Below, piece after piece: positions 1-10,055 of a DNA stretch of 64,000 nt. How positions within the stretch are numbered: the stretch's first letter is position 1; every line of letters begins with the position of its first letter. The translations under genes and the position numbers were made by a program. The notes beneath the pieces were generated by a model. That model was not told the origin of the DNA, did not search any database, and saw only the letters and a list, made by a program, of their open reading frames with translations. Source of the DNA: Leclercia sp. LSNIH1 (GTDB lineage Bacteria; Pseudomonadota; Gammaproteobacteria; Enterobacterales; Enterobacteriaceae); contig NZ_CP026167.1 of assembly GCF_002902985.1 (NCBI RefSeq), positions 3,844,001 to 3,908,000 of the forward strand. The letters run 5' to 3'.

Positions 1-121
1 TATCGTGAATGTTCACCAGGTTATGCGTCACGTTTTGGATCAGCGTTTTCAGTTCATCTCTGGCGATAAAACGCTCTGGCTGACGCAGTAACGGGCTATG
101 TTTGACAGGCCAAACCTTCAT
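1..121 (-). CDS. Glycoside hydrolase family 105-type unsaturated glycan hydrolase (5' end only)
   Basis: Only the first 40 codons are in the window, starting MKVWPVKHSPLLRQPERF, and the frame runs off the left edge. The N-terminus resembles enterobacterial GH88/GH105 unsaturated rhamnogalacturonyl or glucuronyl hydrolases (RhiN/YteR type), recalled from memory. These are cytoplasmic enzymes that remove the unsaturated uronic acid from short pectin or glycan fragments. It starts 4 bp after the stop of the GPH-family transporter, as expected for an operon of importer plus intracellular hydrolase. The catalytic part lies outside, so the family call rests on N-terminal resemblance and context. 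Confidence 0.6.
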   Translation of the reverse strand, partial: MKVWPVKHSPLLRQPERFIARDELKTLIQNVTHNLVNIHD

Positions 122-125
122 AATC

Positions 126-1709
126 TTAACCTCTGTTGTATGTCGAATTCAGTGGAGCACGTTCTTTCAGGGACGGTGCAGCGGGTTTATTGCGGTTCAG
201 ATAGCCGATGTTGTTGTTTCCCCACAGGCAGTCGTAAGGCATACCGGCCAGCATCTCAACCGTGGTGCGGGCCTGCGGCGTGGCGGCCTCCGGCATCGCG
301 CGGCCAGATTCACGCATTTTGGCCGTCTCTTCACGCAGCGTATTGTGCGTCTGTAAATTCAGCTTAAAGCGCAGCGACACCAGGAAGCCGCAGGTCAGCA
401 CCAGGATAGTGCCCACGCTCAGGATCATCAGAATGGTGTGGCTTACCCCTTCCGGCTGCACCTTCTGGCCGCTGACAAAGCCAGACATCTGCATGACGAT
501 ACCCACCAGCATGATGGCTCCCGCCTGGGACGCTTTACGGGTCAGAGTCATGATCCCGGCGAAGATCCCTTCGCGGCGCTGGCCGGTGATGACTTCATCC
601 ACATCAGCGATATAGGTGTAGGTGTTCCACGGCACATAGTTGATCCCACCGCGACCCAGACCCGCCAGGGCAGAGACCAGCAGCAGCAGCGCGTAGATGT
701 CGCTCATACCGGCGTAATACAAACCGGCATAGGAGAGCGACGCCAGACCAAACAGCACCACCACCATGCGGTACGACGGTGCCGGTCCAAAGCGGATGCA
801 GAGCGGGATCATCGCGATAACGGCCAGGAACTGGAAGATAGCCATGGTGCCCAGCAGATTCGAGGCCATAGAAGCTTCCTGCATCAGCACAAAGACCACG
901 TAGTAGGTAAAGACGGCGTTGAACACATCCTGGGCGATGTAGCCCCCAAGGTACATCCCCAGGTGCTGGCGGAAGATTTTGATCCGCAGGGTAGAGCTCA
1001 GCTCAACGAACAGACGGTTCAGGCTCTGGCCGAGGGTCAGTTTTTTCTTCTCCTCTTCGGCGCGCAGCGCGGCTTCGCTCCACTCTTCACGCGGACGTTC
1101 CCAGGTGAAGAACCAGACGAAGGTCAGCATCAGGGCGCACAGCACCGAGAAGACCAGGCTGGCATAGAAGAAGGAGATGGCGTTGTCTTTACCGAAGTGG
1201 GTTAACAGAATACCCGGCAGGAACGAGGCCAGAATCGCCGACATCTGCGCCATAGAGATACGCGCGCCGGAGAACTTGGTTTTCTGTTTGAAATCGTCGG
1301 TCATCTCCGGCACCAGCGTTTCGTATGGGACCAGGATCATGGTGTAGACGATATCGAAGATCAGATAGGTCAGCAGGTAGTACCAGAAGCCCATATCGCC
1401 GACCCACATCAGCGAGTAGCTGAAGACGCAGGGGATGCCGAGCAGAATAAAGAACTTGCGGCGGCCAAAGCGTTTGCCAAGCCAGGTGGTGCCAAAGTTA
1501 TCGGTCAGGAAGCCCATCAGCGGACTGACGACGGCATCCAGAACCCTTGCCGCCGCAAAGATGAAGGTAGCCTCAATCGGCGTGAGGCCACAGAAGGTGG
1601 TGTAGAAATATAATAGCCAGGCAGCGGTCAGCGCTGTGGTCCCTGCCCCGAGAAAATCACCCGATCCGTAAGCAAGATAGTTCGCGAGTCCAATTTTACG
1701 TGTTTTCAT
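126..1709 (-). CDS. GPH-family (MFS-like) sugar transporter, rhamnogalacturonide type
   Basis: Inner-membrane secondary transporter of 527 residues with about 12 hydrophobic segments. It has the glycoside-pentoside-hexuronide layout: an N-terminal LANYLAYGSGDFLGAG segment and a GKRFGRRKFFILLG loop between helices 2 and 3. The closest named relatives I recall are RhiT (rhamnogalacturonide uptake) and the YicJ/YagG group. The start MKTRKIGLANYL was chosen because the 47 upstream codons are not protein-like and homologues begin here. The hydrolase gene follows after 4 bp. A KdgR-like operator upstream (1873-1896) fits pectin-derived substrates. Substrate is inferred from context only. Confidence 0.75.
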   Translation of the reverse strand: MKTRKIGLANYLAYGSGDFLGAGTTALTAAWLLYFYTTFCGLTPIEATFIFAAARVLDAVVSPLMGFLTDNFGTTWLGKRFGRRKFFILLGIPCVFSYSLMWVGDMGFWYYLLTYLIFDIVYTMILVPYETLVPEMTDDFKQKTKFSGARISMAQMSAILASFLPGILLTHFGKDNAISFFYASLVFSVLCALMLTFVWFFTWERPREEWSEAALRAEEEKKKLTLGQSLNRLFVELSSTLRIKIFRQHLGMYLGGYIAQDVFNAVFTYYVVFVLMQEASMASNLLGTMAIFQFLAVIAMIPLCIRFGPAPSYRMVVVLFGLASLSYAGLYYAGMSDIYALLLLVSALAGLGRGGINYVPWNTYTYIADVDEVITGQRREGIFAGIMTLTRKASQAGAIMLVGIVMQMSGFVSGQKVQPEGVSHTILMILSVGTILVLTCGFLVSLRFKLNLQTHNTLREETAKMRESGRAMPEAATPQARTTVEMLAGMPYDCLWGNNNIGYLNRNKPAAPSLKERAPLNSTYNRG

Positions 1710-1872
1710 TACCGTCGACCCTGTAAGTTTTAGATGACTCCCGGTTAACGCGACGCCAACGGGAGTGACTAGACGGTTACAGTAAGAGTATCGCTTACGG
1801 GATACCTTTCTGTTTCTGCCACCGCCAGGCGGCAACTGGCAAAAATGCAAAGAGAATTACTACGCGTGTCAC

Positions 1873-1896
1873 TGTTTTATAAAACAGCGTTTCTTT
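1873..1896 (-). promoter_or_regulatory. Candidate KdgR-type operator and palindrome
   Basis: About 165 bp upstream of the transporter start lies TAAAACAGCGTTTCT, which matches the KdgR consensus TGAAACANTGTTTCA at most positions. It overlaps a perfect 14-bp palindrome, TGTTTTATAAAACA (1873-1886). KdgR represses pectin and hexuronate catabolism genes in enterobacteria, which suits the transporter-hydrolase pair. A second, imperfect inverted repeat (ACTCCCG...CGGGAGT, 1737-1766) lies in the presumed leader. Assignment is by eye. Confidence 0.4.
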
Positions 1897-1968
1897 TGCT
1901 TCAAAAGGAGGGGTCAGTTTTGCGAGCCAGTCATCAGAATAGCCTGATAACTGGCGAAAAAGCGATCA

Positions 1969-2481
1969 CTAAACGGTCTGTTCAGAGGGTTGTGTTGGTA
2001 AGCAGCAAAGCCAGAGAATATAGATAGCCGGTAATACATTTAGCGTAATCGTGATGAACGCCGTCACCTGCTCTGCAGAGTGATTATCTACCGGGATAAG
2101 CATAACCTGATGAATACCCGTCAGAATGAGCGGCAGGATCAGCAGAATGAAGAGCAGCGCCCCGCCAAACCACCACCCCGATTTTCCTGCGTCGTGCATT
2201 CGGCGGATACCCAGTGAGACGACTGGTACGAGCAAGATTACCGGGGCAAGCGCCCTGAGCGGAAGCCAGACAAACCAGGCCCACACCAGTATCATTCCCC
2301 CGCGACCGGTACGATCGGCAATCAATGCTATGAGAAAGCAATAACTCAGTGCGGCAATAAAGAGAACAATCGCTATATTAATGACGATAAATAACCAGAA
2401 CTCTCTTCTTGTCGCTCGCCCCTTATAAACTAACGCCTTTTCCCAGCCGTCGAAATAACAATCCTTAATACTTTTATGCAT
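1969..2481 (-). CDS. DUF805 family inner-membrane protein
   Basis: Protein of 170 residues with the DUF805 pattern: a soluble N-terminus (KDCYFDGWEKALVYKGRATR) followed by REFWLF, four hydrophobic helices, and the conserved loop LGIRRMHDAGKSGWW near residue 95. Such proteins (E. coli YhaH/YhaI type) sit in the inner membrane and have no established function. The start is preceded by an AGGATGAAGG purine stretch. It is followed on the same strand by the carbohydrate transporter after a gap of about 260 bp, so co-transcription is uncertain. Confidence 0.8.
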   Translation of the reverse strand: MHKSIKDCYFDGWEKALVYKGRATRREFWLFIVINIAIVLFIAALSYCFLIALIADRTGRGGMILVWAWFVWLPLRALAPVILLVPVVSLGIRRMHDAGKSGWWFGGALLFILLILPLILTGIHQVMLIPVDNHSAEQVTAFITITLNVLPAIYILWLCCLPTQPSEQTV

Positions 2482-2522
2482 ACCTTCATCCTTTTAAAAG
2501 AATATCCCTGAGTGATTAAGCA

Positions 2523-2954
2523 TTATTTATTTAATTTTCCTGAGATGATTACCGAACTGACCTTTAGCGCCTCTGAAATCAGCAATAAAAATAATGCCAC
2601 CGCGACGTTCCCCGGAGTAATCCATTTCATAATCCAGGGTAAAAAGGTGAGAGACGGCACAACCACCAGCAGGCGCAAAGGGGTCTGCGCAGCTACCAGG
2701 TAGCCGACCTTATTCCATGCGGTAAGGAGAAACAGGGCAGAAAACCCAATGGACAGGGTTGTTATCATTGACAAAACAAAGAGAATAAGGAGCCAGTAGC
2801 TGCCACCCTGTTCTGAATAAAGCGCGCTAAAATTGATAATATCATCAACGAAAGGAATACGCCCCTGGGTACTACTCTTCCAGACATAGGTTGCCAGATA
2901 TAAAACATCCATAACCCCCCAAAAGATGCATACTTGCTGAAAGCTCAATTTCAT
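2523..2954 (-). CDS. Small integral membrane protein of unknown function
   Basis: Protein of 143 residues that I do not recognise. It has four predicted hydrophobic segments (about residues 8-24, 50-75, 85-105 and 112-130), a polar loop (WKSSTQGRIPFVDDIINF) and a basic C-terminus ending SGKLNK. The start MKLSFQQVC is preferred over a Met six codons upstream because a GGGAGCAGG ribosome-binding sequence sits in front of it. It lies 41 bp upstream of the DUF805 gene on the same strand. The two may form a membrane-protein operon that is separate from flhBAE. Confidence 0.65.
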   Translation of the reverse strand: MKLSFQQVCIFWGVMDVLYLATYVWKSSTQGRIPFVDDIINFSALYSEQGGSYWLLILFVLSMITTLSIGFSALFLLTAWNKVGYLVAAQTPLRLLVVVPSLTFLPWIMKWITPGNVAVALFLLLISEALKVSSVIISGKLNK

Positions 2955-3134
2955 ACCTGCTCCCTTTTGCATTATTGCGTTCCATCATTGATATGTATAT
3001 TACATTATCTCAGCGCGTAGAGTATATTCTCCGGATGTTGACTTCCAGAGCTATTCTCTTAATGAAAAGAGTGAGGGAAAAATTAACAGGGCAAGAAGAG
3101 CAGGAAAAATAACGAAGCCTGCGGAATGACACCC

Positions 3135-3160
3135 CCATTCCGTTCGGGCGAACGGAATGG
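3135..3160. terminator. Strong hairpin downstream of flhE
   Basis: A perfect 12-bp inverted repeat (CCATTCCGTTCG / CGAACGGAATGG) with a 2-base spacer lies 10 bp beyond the flhE stop. It can end the flhBAE transcript. There is no clear U-run on the minus strand, so it could instead protect the 3' end. Confidence 0.6.
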
Positions 3161-3170
3161 AGTCAGAGGG

Positions 3171-3563
3171 TTAGCGGTAGTTCACAATCACTTCGTTACG
3201 CTGGACCTTCAGGGCCGGGATGAGGCGACCACCGCCGGGGACTTCCCAGATAAAGCGCAGCGGCTCGACGGCGGGCACGTTGTTGAACGCATGGGTCGTG
3301 CCGCTGGCCCCATCCAGTTCGGTACAGCGCGTCTGGGAACAGAGCCGCACCCGCAGCCCGGCGGGGGTCGGGCCATTCAGCTCATAGCGCCAGGCCACCA
3401 GAGTCATCAGGCCCGATACCGGCTGCTGCGCCGACAGTGGGCGTGACGAAGCCGCCACGCCACGGTGGGCAAGGGTCAGGCCGATACTGCTGGCCTGCCA
3501 TGCCCCCTCCCCTGCGGCCTGCGCCATCAGCGGCAGGGCCAGTAACCAGAGTAATTTACGCAT
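3171..3563 (-). CDS. flhE: Flagellar protein FlhE
   Basis: Periplasmic protein of 130 residues with a cleavable signal peptide (MRKLLWLLALPLMAQA, about residues 1-16). It contains a C-x5-C pair (CSQTRC, about residues 74-79) and ends ALKVQRNEVIVNYR, as in enterobacterial FlhE. FlhE is reported to regulate proton leakage through the flagellar export apparatus and is not essential for assembly. Its ATG overlaps the flhA stop by one base (TAATG), so translation is probably coupled. It is the last gene of flhBAE. Confidence 0.93.
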   Translation of the reverse strand: MRKLLWLLALPLMAQAAGEGAWQASSIGLTLAHRGVAASSRPLSAQQPVSGLMTLVAWRYELNGPTPAGLRVRLCSQTRCTELDGASGTTHAFNNVPAVEPLRFIWEVPGGGRLIPALKVQRNEVIVNYR

Positions 3564-5641
3564 TACTGGCCTCCGATGGTGGCGGTCATGCGGATATGGC
3601 GGTTGTCCGACAGTTCCATATTCGACAGCACGACCAGCTGCGACAGGCTGCGGCGCAGGAAGCGCGAGAGCAGCGGACGCAGGGCGTGATTCACCAGCAG
3701 CACCGGTGGCGCCCCCAGCATCTCCTGACGCTGCAACGCCTCCTGGGTTTGCGCCAGCAGACGATCCGCCAGCCCCGGCTCCAGCCCGCCGCCGCCCTGC
3801 AACGCCTGCAGCAGCAGACGCTCAAGCGGCGTGTCGAGTCCAATGACCTGCACCTCGCCGGTACCCGGGAACCACTGCTGAGTGATGGCGCGGCCTAACG
3901 CCACGCGCACCACCGCCGTCAGCTCGTGCGGATCGTTCTGCAGCGGTGCATGCTCGGCCAGAGTCTCCAGAATGGTGCGCATATCGCGGATCGGCACTTT
4001 CTCGTCGAGCAGATTTTGCAGCACCTTGTGCAGCGTGGTCAGGGTCAGGACACCCGGCACCAGATCTTCGGTGAGCTTCGGCATCTCCTGAGTGACGCGA
4101 TCCAGCAGCTGCTGCGCCTCCTGGCGGCCGAACAGCTCTGCGGAGAACTGACCAATCAGGTGGTTAAGATGAGTTGCCACGACGGTACTGGCTTCCACCA
4201 CGGTATAGCCCTGGATCTGCGCCTGCTCTTTCAGGGCACTTTCGATCCAGATGGCGGCCAGGCCAAAGGCCGGATCGATAGTTTGTTCACCCGGCAGCGT
4301 ACCCGCCGCGGTGCCAGGGTTAATGGCCAGCCAGCGCCCCGGATAGGCATCTCCGCTGCCGATCTCCACCCCTTTCATCAGAATGCGATAGCGCGCAGGA
4401 GGCAGATCCATGTTGTCGCGGATATGCACCACCGGCGGCAGGAAGCCCATGTCCTGGGCGAATTTTTTACGAATACTGCGGATACGTCCCAGCAGTTCAC
4501 CATCCTGCTGGAAATCGACCATCGGGATCAGGCGGTAGCCCACTTCCATGCCCAGCGAATCTTCCAGCTGGACGTCGTTCCAGGTGGCTTCCACCGCCTG
4601 GGTGTTTTCCGGCATTTTCACCGGAGCAGGCTCACTCTTCGGTTTGGCTTCGCGTCCGCGTAGCCACCAGGCCAGCCCCAGCAGTGCGGCGGTGAACAGC
4701 AGGAAGACGAAGTTCGGCATTCCCGGCACCATGCCCAGCAGGCCAAGTACCGCGGCAGAGAGCATCAGCACGTTCGGGTTGTTGAACAGCTGCCCGACCA
4801 TCTGCTCGCCGACGTCCTGATCGGTGGCGACGCGGGTTACGATCACACCGGCTGCGGTGGAGATCACCAGCGCCGGGATCTGGGCGACCAGACCGTCACC
4901 AATGGTCAGCAGCGTGTAGCTCTCTGCTGCCTGGCCCATAGCCATTCCGTGTTGCAGCACGCCCACCAGCAGGCCGCCGATCACGTTGATCACCATGATC
5001 AGAATACCGGCAATGGCATCGCCGCGAACGAACTTACTCGCACCATCCATCGAGCCGTAGAAGTCCGCTTCCTGGGTCACTTCGGCACGGCGTTTTTTCG
5101 CTTCATCTTCGCCAATCAGACCGGCGTTAAGATCGGCGTCAATTGCCATCTGTTTACCCGGCATCCCGTCCAGGACGAAACGCGCGCCAACTTCTGCGAT
5201 ACGCCCCGCACCTTTGGTGATAACCATGAAGTTGATGATCACGAGGATGATAAACACCACGATCCCGATGGCGAAGTTGCCGCCGACCAGGAAGTGGCCA
5301 AAGGCCTCAACCACCTTACCTGCCGCCGCGCCGCCGGTATGCCCTTCCATCAGAATGATACGGGTGGAGGCGACGTTCAGCGCCAGACGCAGCAGCGTGG
5401 TGAAGAGCAGGATGGTCGGAAACGCGGCGAACTCCAGGGTGCGCTGGGTGAACATCGCCACCAGCAGCACCATAATGGAGAGCGCAATGTTGAAAGTGAA
5501 AAGCAGGTCGAGGATGAATGCCGGCAGCGGCAACACCATCATCGACAGGATTAGCAGGATGAGGATCGGCCCGGCAAGGATCTGCCATTGAGTCGATTTC
5601 AGGTTGCCGGGGAGGCGCAACATTGCCACCAGATTAGCCAT
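3563..5641 (-). CDS. flhA: Flagellar type III export protein FlhA
   Basis: Large export-gate subunit of 692 residues, the usual enterobacterial length. Residues 1 to about 330 carry the eight transmembrane helices. The FHIPEP signature (GARFVLDGMPGKQMAIDADL) is at about residues 152-171. The C-terminal half is the cytoplasmic domain that forms the nonameric ring and docks chaperone-substrate complexes such as FliS-FliC and FliT-FliD, both encoded at the far end of this window. The gene overlaps the end of flhB by 8 bp and flhE by 1 bp. No disruption is seen. Confidence 0.98.
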   Translation of the reverse strand: MANLVAMLRLPGNLKSTQWQILAGPILILLILSMMVLPLPAFILDLLFTFNIALSIMVLLVAMFTQRTLEFAAFPTILLFTTLLRLALNVASTRIILMEGHTGGAAAGKVVEAFGHFLVGGNFAIGIVVFIILVIINFMVITKGAGRIAEVGARFVLDGMPGKQMAIDADLNAGLIGEDEAKKRRAEVTQEADFYGSMDGASKFVRGDAIAGILIMVINVIGGLLVGVLQHGMAMGQAAESYTLLTIGDGLVAQIPALVISTAAGVIVTRVATDQDVGEQMVGQLFNNPNVLMLSAAVLGLLGMVPGMPNFVFLLFTAALLGLAWWLRGREAKPKSEPAPVKMPENTQAVEATWNDVQLEDSLGMEVGYRLIPMVDFQQDGELLGRIRSIRKKFAQDMGFLPPVVHIRDNMDLPPARYRILMKGVEIGSGDAYPGRWLAINPGTAAGTLPGEQTIDPAFGLAAIWIESALKEQAQIQGYTVVEASTVVATHLNHLIGQFSAELFGRQEAQQLLDRVTQEMPKLTEDLVPGVLTLTTLHKVLQNLLDEKVPIRDMRTILETLAEHAPLQNDPHELTAVVRVALGRAITQQWFPGTGEVQVIGLDTPLERLLLQALQGGGGLEPGLADRLLAQTQEALQRQEMLGAPPVLLVNHALRPLLSRFLRRSLSQLVVLSNMELSDNRHIRMTATIGGQ

Positions 5642-6782
5642 CAGAGTCCTTCTCGTTCATAAAATCCAGCGCGGCAGGCACCGGGAGATTCTCAGGTTTG
5701 ACAGGCCGTTGACCACCGGCAAGACGCCAGCGTTTCAACTGCCATACCCACGCCAGCACTTCCGCGACTGCGGCATAGAGCTGGCCCGGGATCTGTTGTC
5801 CTATTTCCGCATGCCGGTAGAGCGCACGCGCCAGTGGCGGCGCTTCCAGCATCGGGATACGGTTTTCATTACCAATTTCGCGGATGCGCAGCGCGATAAG
5901 CCCCGCCCCTTTCGCCACCACTTTAGGCGCGCTCATTTTGTTTTCGTCATATTGCAGCGCAACGGAGTAGTGGGTTGGGTTGGTAACAATCACATCCGCT
6001 TTCGGTACATCTTCCATCATCCGGCGACGTGCGGCGGCACGCTGCATCTGGCGAATACGCCCTTTGACGTGCGGGTCACCTTCCATCTGCTTATGTTCAT
6101 CCCGGATGTCCTGGCGGGACATGCGCAGTTTTTTAATGTGGCTGTAGATCTGGAAGAAGACGTCAAATCCGACCATCGGGATAATCGAGAGCACCACCAG
6201 CAGCGAACAGAGCCCCACCAGATTGAGCGCGTTGCGCATGGCGGTGAACGGCGACTCGCTGATCAGGCGCATCATCTCCGGCCAGTTATGCCAGATAAAA
6301 AATCCCGCCACGCTGCCCATCAGCGTCGCTTTCATCAACGCCTTTAGCAGTTCGGCGGCGGTCTGCGCGGAGAACATTCTCGCGATACCAGGCAAGGGGT
6401 TCAGCTTGGAGAATTTAAACTGCAGCGATTTCCCGCTGAACACCAGCCCGCCCAGCATCACCGGCGATACGATAGCCACCAGCACTACGCCGGTGATTAA
6501 CGGCAGCAGCGCGACCATCGCGCTTTTGATCAGCAAGATAATCTGGCTGAGGATCAGGTTAGGGTCGTTGACCATGCTGTGATCGAAGCGCAACCCGGCC
6601 GAGAGCATGCCGGCCAGTCTGCGGGCAAGGGACTCCCCGCCTATCCAGATAATGCACACGCCAACCAATAAAATCAGCAGCGAGGTGAGTTCTCGGGATC
6701 GGGGTATTTGCCCGTCCTCACGCGCTTTTTCAAGTCGGTGGGGTGTGGGGGCTTCTGTTTTGTCGTCGCTTTCTTCTGCCAC
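5634..6782 (-). CDS. flhB: Flagellar type III export switch protein FlhB (GTG start)
   Basis: Membrane component of 382 residues that controls the switch from rod/hook to filament substrates. Four hydrophobic segments lie in residues 30-215, followed by a charged cytoplasmic domain with the autocleavage motif NPTH at about residue 268. The GTG start (VAEESDDKTEAPTPHRL) aligns with E. coli FlhB MSDESDDKTE and gives the family length. An ATG three codons upstream would add MLA. The reading frame is intact and overlaps flhA by 8 bp. It is expected to be transcribed from an FlhDC-dependent class 2 promoter upstream of 6782. Confidence 0.97.
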   Translation of the reverse strand: MAEESDDKTEAPTPHRLEKAREDGQIPRSRELTSLLILLVGVCIIWIGGESLARRLAGMLSAGLRFDHSMVNDPNLILSQIILLIKSAMVALLPLITGVVLVAIVSPVMLGGLVFSGKSLQFKFSKLNPLPGIARMFSAQTAAELLKALMKATLMGSVAGFFIWHNWPEMMRLISESPFTAMRNALNLVGLCSLLVVLSIIPMVGFDVFFQIYSHIKKLRMSRQDIRDEHKQMEGDPHVKGRIRQMQRAAARRRMMEDVPKADVIVTNPTHYSVALQYDENKMSAPKVVAKGAGLIALRIREIGNENRIPMLEAPPLARALYRHAEIGQQIPGQLYAAVAEVLAWVWQLKRWRLAGGQRPVKPENLPVPAALDFMNEKDSDG

Positions 6783-6909
6783 GGCAAGCATCTCGCAGGT
6801 AGAGGTCTGGACGATATGATGCCAAAGCCGCGCCTGACCAATGCGTTAATTAGGGGCGTGAAAAGGGCTGATTTAGGGCTTTCGCCTGTGACAGGGAAAA
6901 TGGAAGAAC

Positions 6910-6937
6910 AAAACGCCACCTTTACAGGTAGCGTTTT
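6910..6937 (-). terminator. Terminator after cheZ
   Basis: An interrupted hairpin: AAAACGC pairs with GCGTTTT, and ACCT with AGGT. It lies about 120 bp beyond the cheZ stop and ends in a short U-run. It would separate the tar-tap-cheRBYZ transcript from flhBAE. Confidence 0.6.
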
Positions 6938-6938
6938 T

Positions 6939-7034
6939 GCCTGGCGGCGCTTCGCTTGCACAGGCCTACCGGAACCGCGCAATATGATGATATTGCAGGT
7001 TTTGTAGGCCGGGTAAGCGCAGCGCCACCCGGCA
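6939..7034. repeat. Pair of REP-like elements (BIME)
   Basis: Two head-to-head, GC-rich imperfect palindromes lie in the cheZ-flhB gap: 6939-6970 (core CTGGCGGCGCTTCGCTTG) and 7004-7034 (core GCCGGGTAAGCGCAGCGCC). Both carry the GTAGGCC boundary typical of enterobacterial repetitive extragenic palindromes. A related pair occurs at 40062-40130. Such elements often stabilise mRNA 3' ends or bind gyrase or IHF. Confidence 0.75.
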
Positions 7035-7055
7035 ATTCCAGCAAAACGCAGGCTA

Positions 7056-7700
7056 TCAGAACCCTAAGCTGTCCAGCAGGTCGTCCACCTGGTCCTGGCT
7101 TGCCACGACACCGGCTTTGGTGGTGTCGAGCTGGGGGCCATTCAGCAGGCTTTCGTTTTCGCGTTGTGGACGTGCGGAAGGTTCCGGCATGTTCTCCAGC
7201 AGCACCATTAACAGCTGACGCTCAATCTCCTGGATCACGTCCATCATGCGCTTGATCACCTGACCCGTAAGGTCCTGGAAATCCTGCGCCATCATGATGT
7301 CCAGCAGCTGGGCATTAGTGAAGCTGGTATGGTCCGGCACCGCTTTCAGGTAGTGACGAGTATCGGTCACCAGTTCGCGGGCGTCGGAGAGTTCGATCGG
7401 ATTTTCGAACCATTCGTCCCAGCGTTTGGTCAGCGCTTTTGCGCCCTTTTCCATCTCGTCCTGATGCGGCTGTGACGCTTCAACACTGTTCAGCGCACGC
7501 TCTGCCGCCTGGGCAGTCATCTGTACAACATAATCCAGACGGTCGCGGGCATCGGGAATCGCTTCCGCCGCTTCCGCAATCGCCTGATCCAGGCCCAGCT
7601 CACGCAGGCTGTCGCGCAACATACGCGTCAGGCTGCCGATGCGGGCAATTATGTCGCCGGGTGAATGCTCATCCGTAGGTTTAATCGAAGGCTGCATCAT
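7056..7700 (-). CDS. cheZ: CheY-phosphate phosphatase CheZ
   Basis: Cytoplasmic phosphatase of 214 residues, the E. coli length, that terminates the CheY-P signal. The catalytic segment [18 protein letters not shown] holds the conserved Asp143 and Gln147 equivalents. The C-terminal CheY-tethering peptide (DDLLDSLGF) is intact. The long helices of the four-helix-bundle dimer occupy about residues 35-168. Translation starts 10 bp after the cheY stop in the run tar-tap-cheR-cheB-cheY-cheZ, where it is the last gene, ahead of a hairpin and REP pair. Confidence 0.98.
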   Translation of the reverse strand: MMQPSIKPTDEHSPGDIIARIGSLTRMLRDSLRELGLDQAIAEAAEAIPDARDRLDYVVQMTAQAAERALNSVEASQPHQDEMEKGAKALTKRWDEWFENPIELSDARELVTDTRHYLKAVPDHTSFTNAQLLDIMMAQDFQDLTGQVIKRMMDVIQEIERQLLMVLLENMPEPSARPQRENESLLNGPQLDTTKAGVVASQDQVDDLLDSLGF

Positions 7701-7710
7701 CTCCCGTACC

Positions 7711-9162
<1,452 letters not shown>

Positions 9163-9166
<4 letters not shown>

Positions 9167-10032
9167 GCTTTATCCTTACTCAGCGCATATACCGTCTGGC
9201 CACGCAGGCTAAACTCGCGCACAAGATTGCTGAAGTTCTCCGAGTGCCCGGCAAACAGTAAACCGTCAGGTTTGAGCAACGGAACAAAGCGGCGCAGGAT
9301 CTCCTGCTGCGTCGTTTTGTCGAAATAGATCATCACGTTACGACAGAAAATGGCGTCAAAAGGCCCCGCCACGTTGTACTGCTTCTCCAGCAGGTTGACC
9401 ATGGAGAACTCCACCGCATTTGCCAGTTCGCTACGCACCCGCACCAGCCCTTCGTGCGGACCGGTGCCACGCATGAAGTAGCGCTGAAGCTGCTGGGGTG
9501 ACAGCGTTTTTAGCTCCTCCTGGCGATAGATCCCGCTCTGTGCTTTTTGCAGCACCTCGGTATCTATATCGCTGGCGATCACCTTCCAGCGGCCCGGGGC
9601 GGTACCCAGCGTGTCGGCCAGGGTGATGGCGAGCGAGTAAGGCTCTTCCCCTGTCGACGCCGCCGCGCTCCAGACGCGATATTCGCCGCCGCTGCGGCGG
9701 CGGGCATGCTCCGCCAGCACCGGGAAGTGGTGTGCTTCCCGGAAAAAGGCGGTCAGGTTGGTGGTCAGGGAGTTGATAAACGCCTGCCATTCCGCGCTGT
9801 TTGGATTTGCTTCCAGCATCCCCAGATAGCGACCAAAATCATCCAGTCCGAGCGTGCGCAGGCGACGCACAAGGCGGTTGTAGACCATGTCCCGCTTGTG
9901 ATCGGCCAGCACAATCCCCGCGCGCTGGTAGATTAATTGACATATCCGACGGAAATGCGCGTCGGACAGCGCGAGGCGCTGTGTCATCTGTAACAATAAT
10001 GACGATTGCCCTGAGGGCAGTGGTGATGTCAT
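9163..10032 (-). CDS. cheR: Chemoreceptor glutamate methyltransferase CheR
   Basis: S-adenosylmethionine-dependent methyltransferase of 289 residues (E. coli 286). It has an N-terminal helical domain ([20 protein letters not shown]) and a Rossmann domain with [14 protein letters not shown], which binds SAM, and FCRNVMIYF. The beta-subdomain that docks on the receptor pentapeptide is present, and its target NWETF ends the tar product in this window. Tap lacks that tail. The gene follows tap by 23 bp and overlaps cheB by 4 bp. Confidence 0.98.
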
Positions 10033-10055
10033 AGCGCCTTCTTACTTAATCACGT

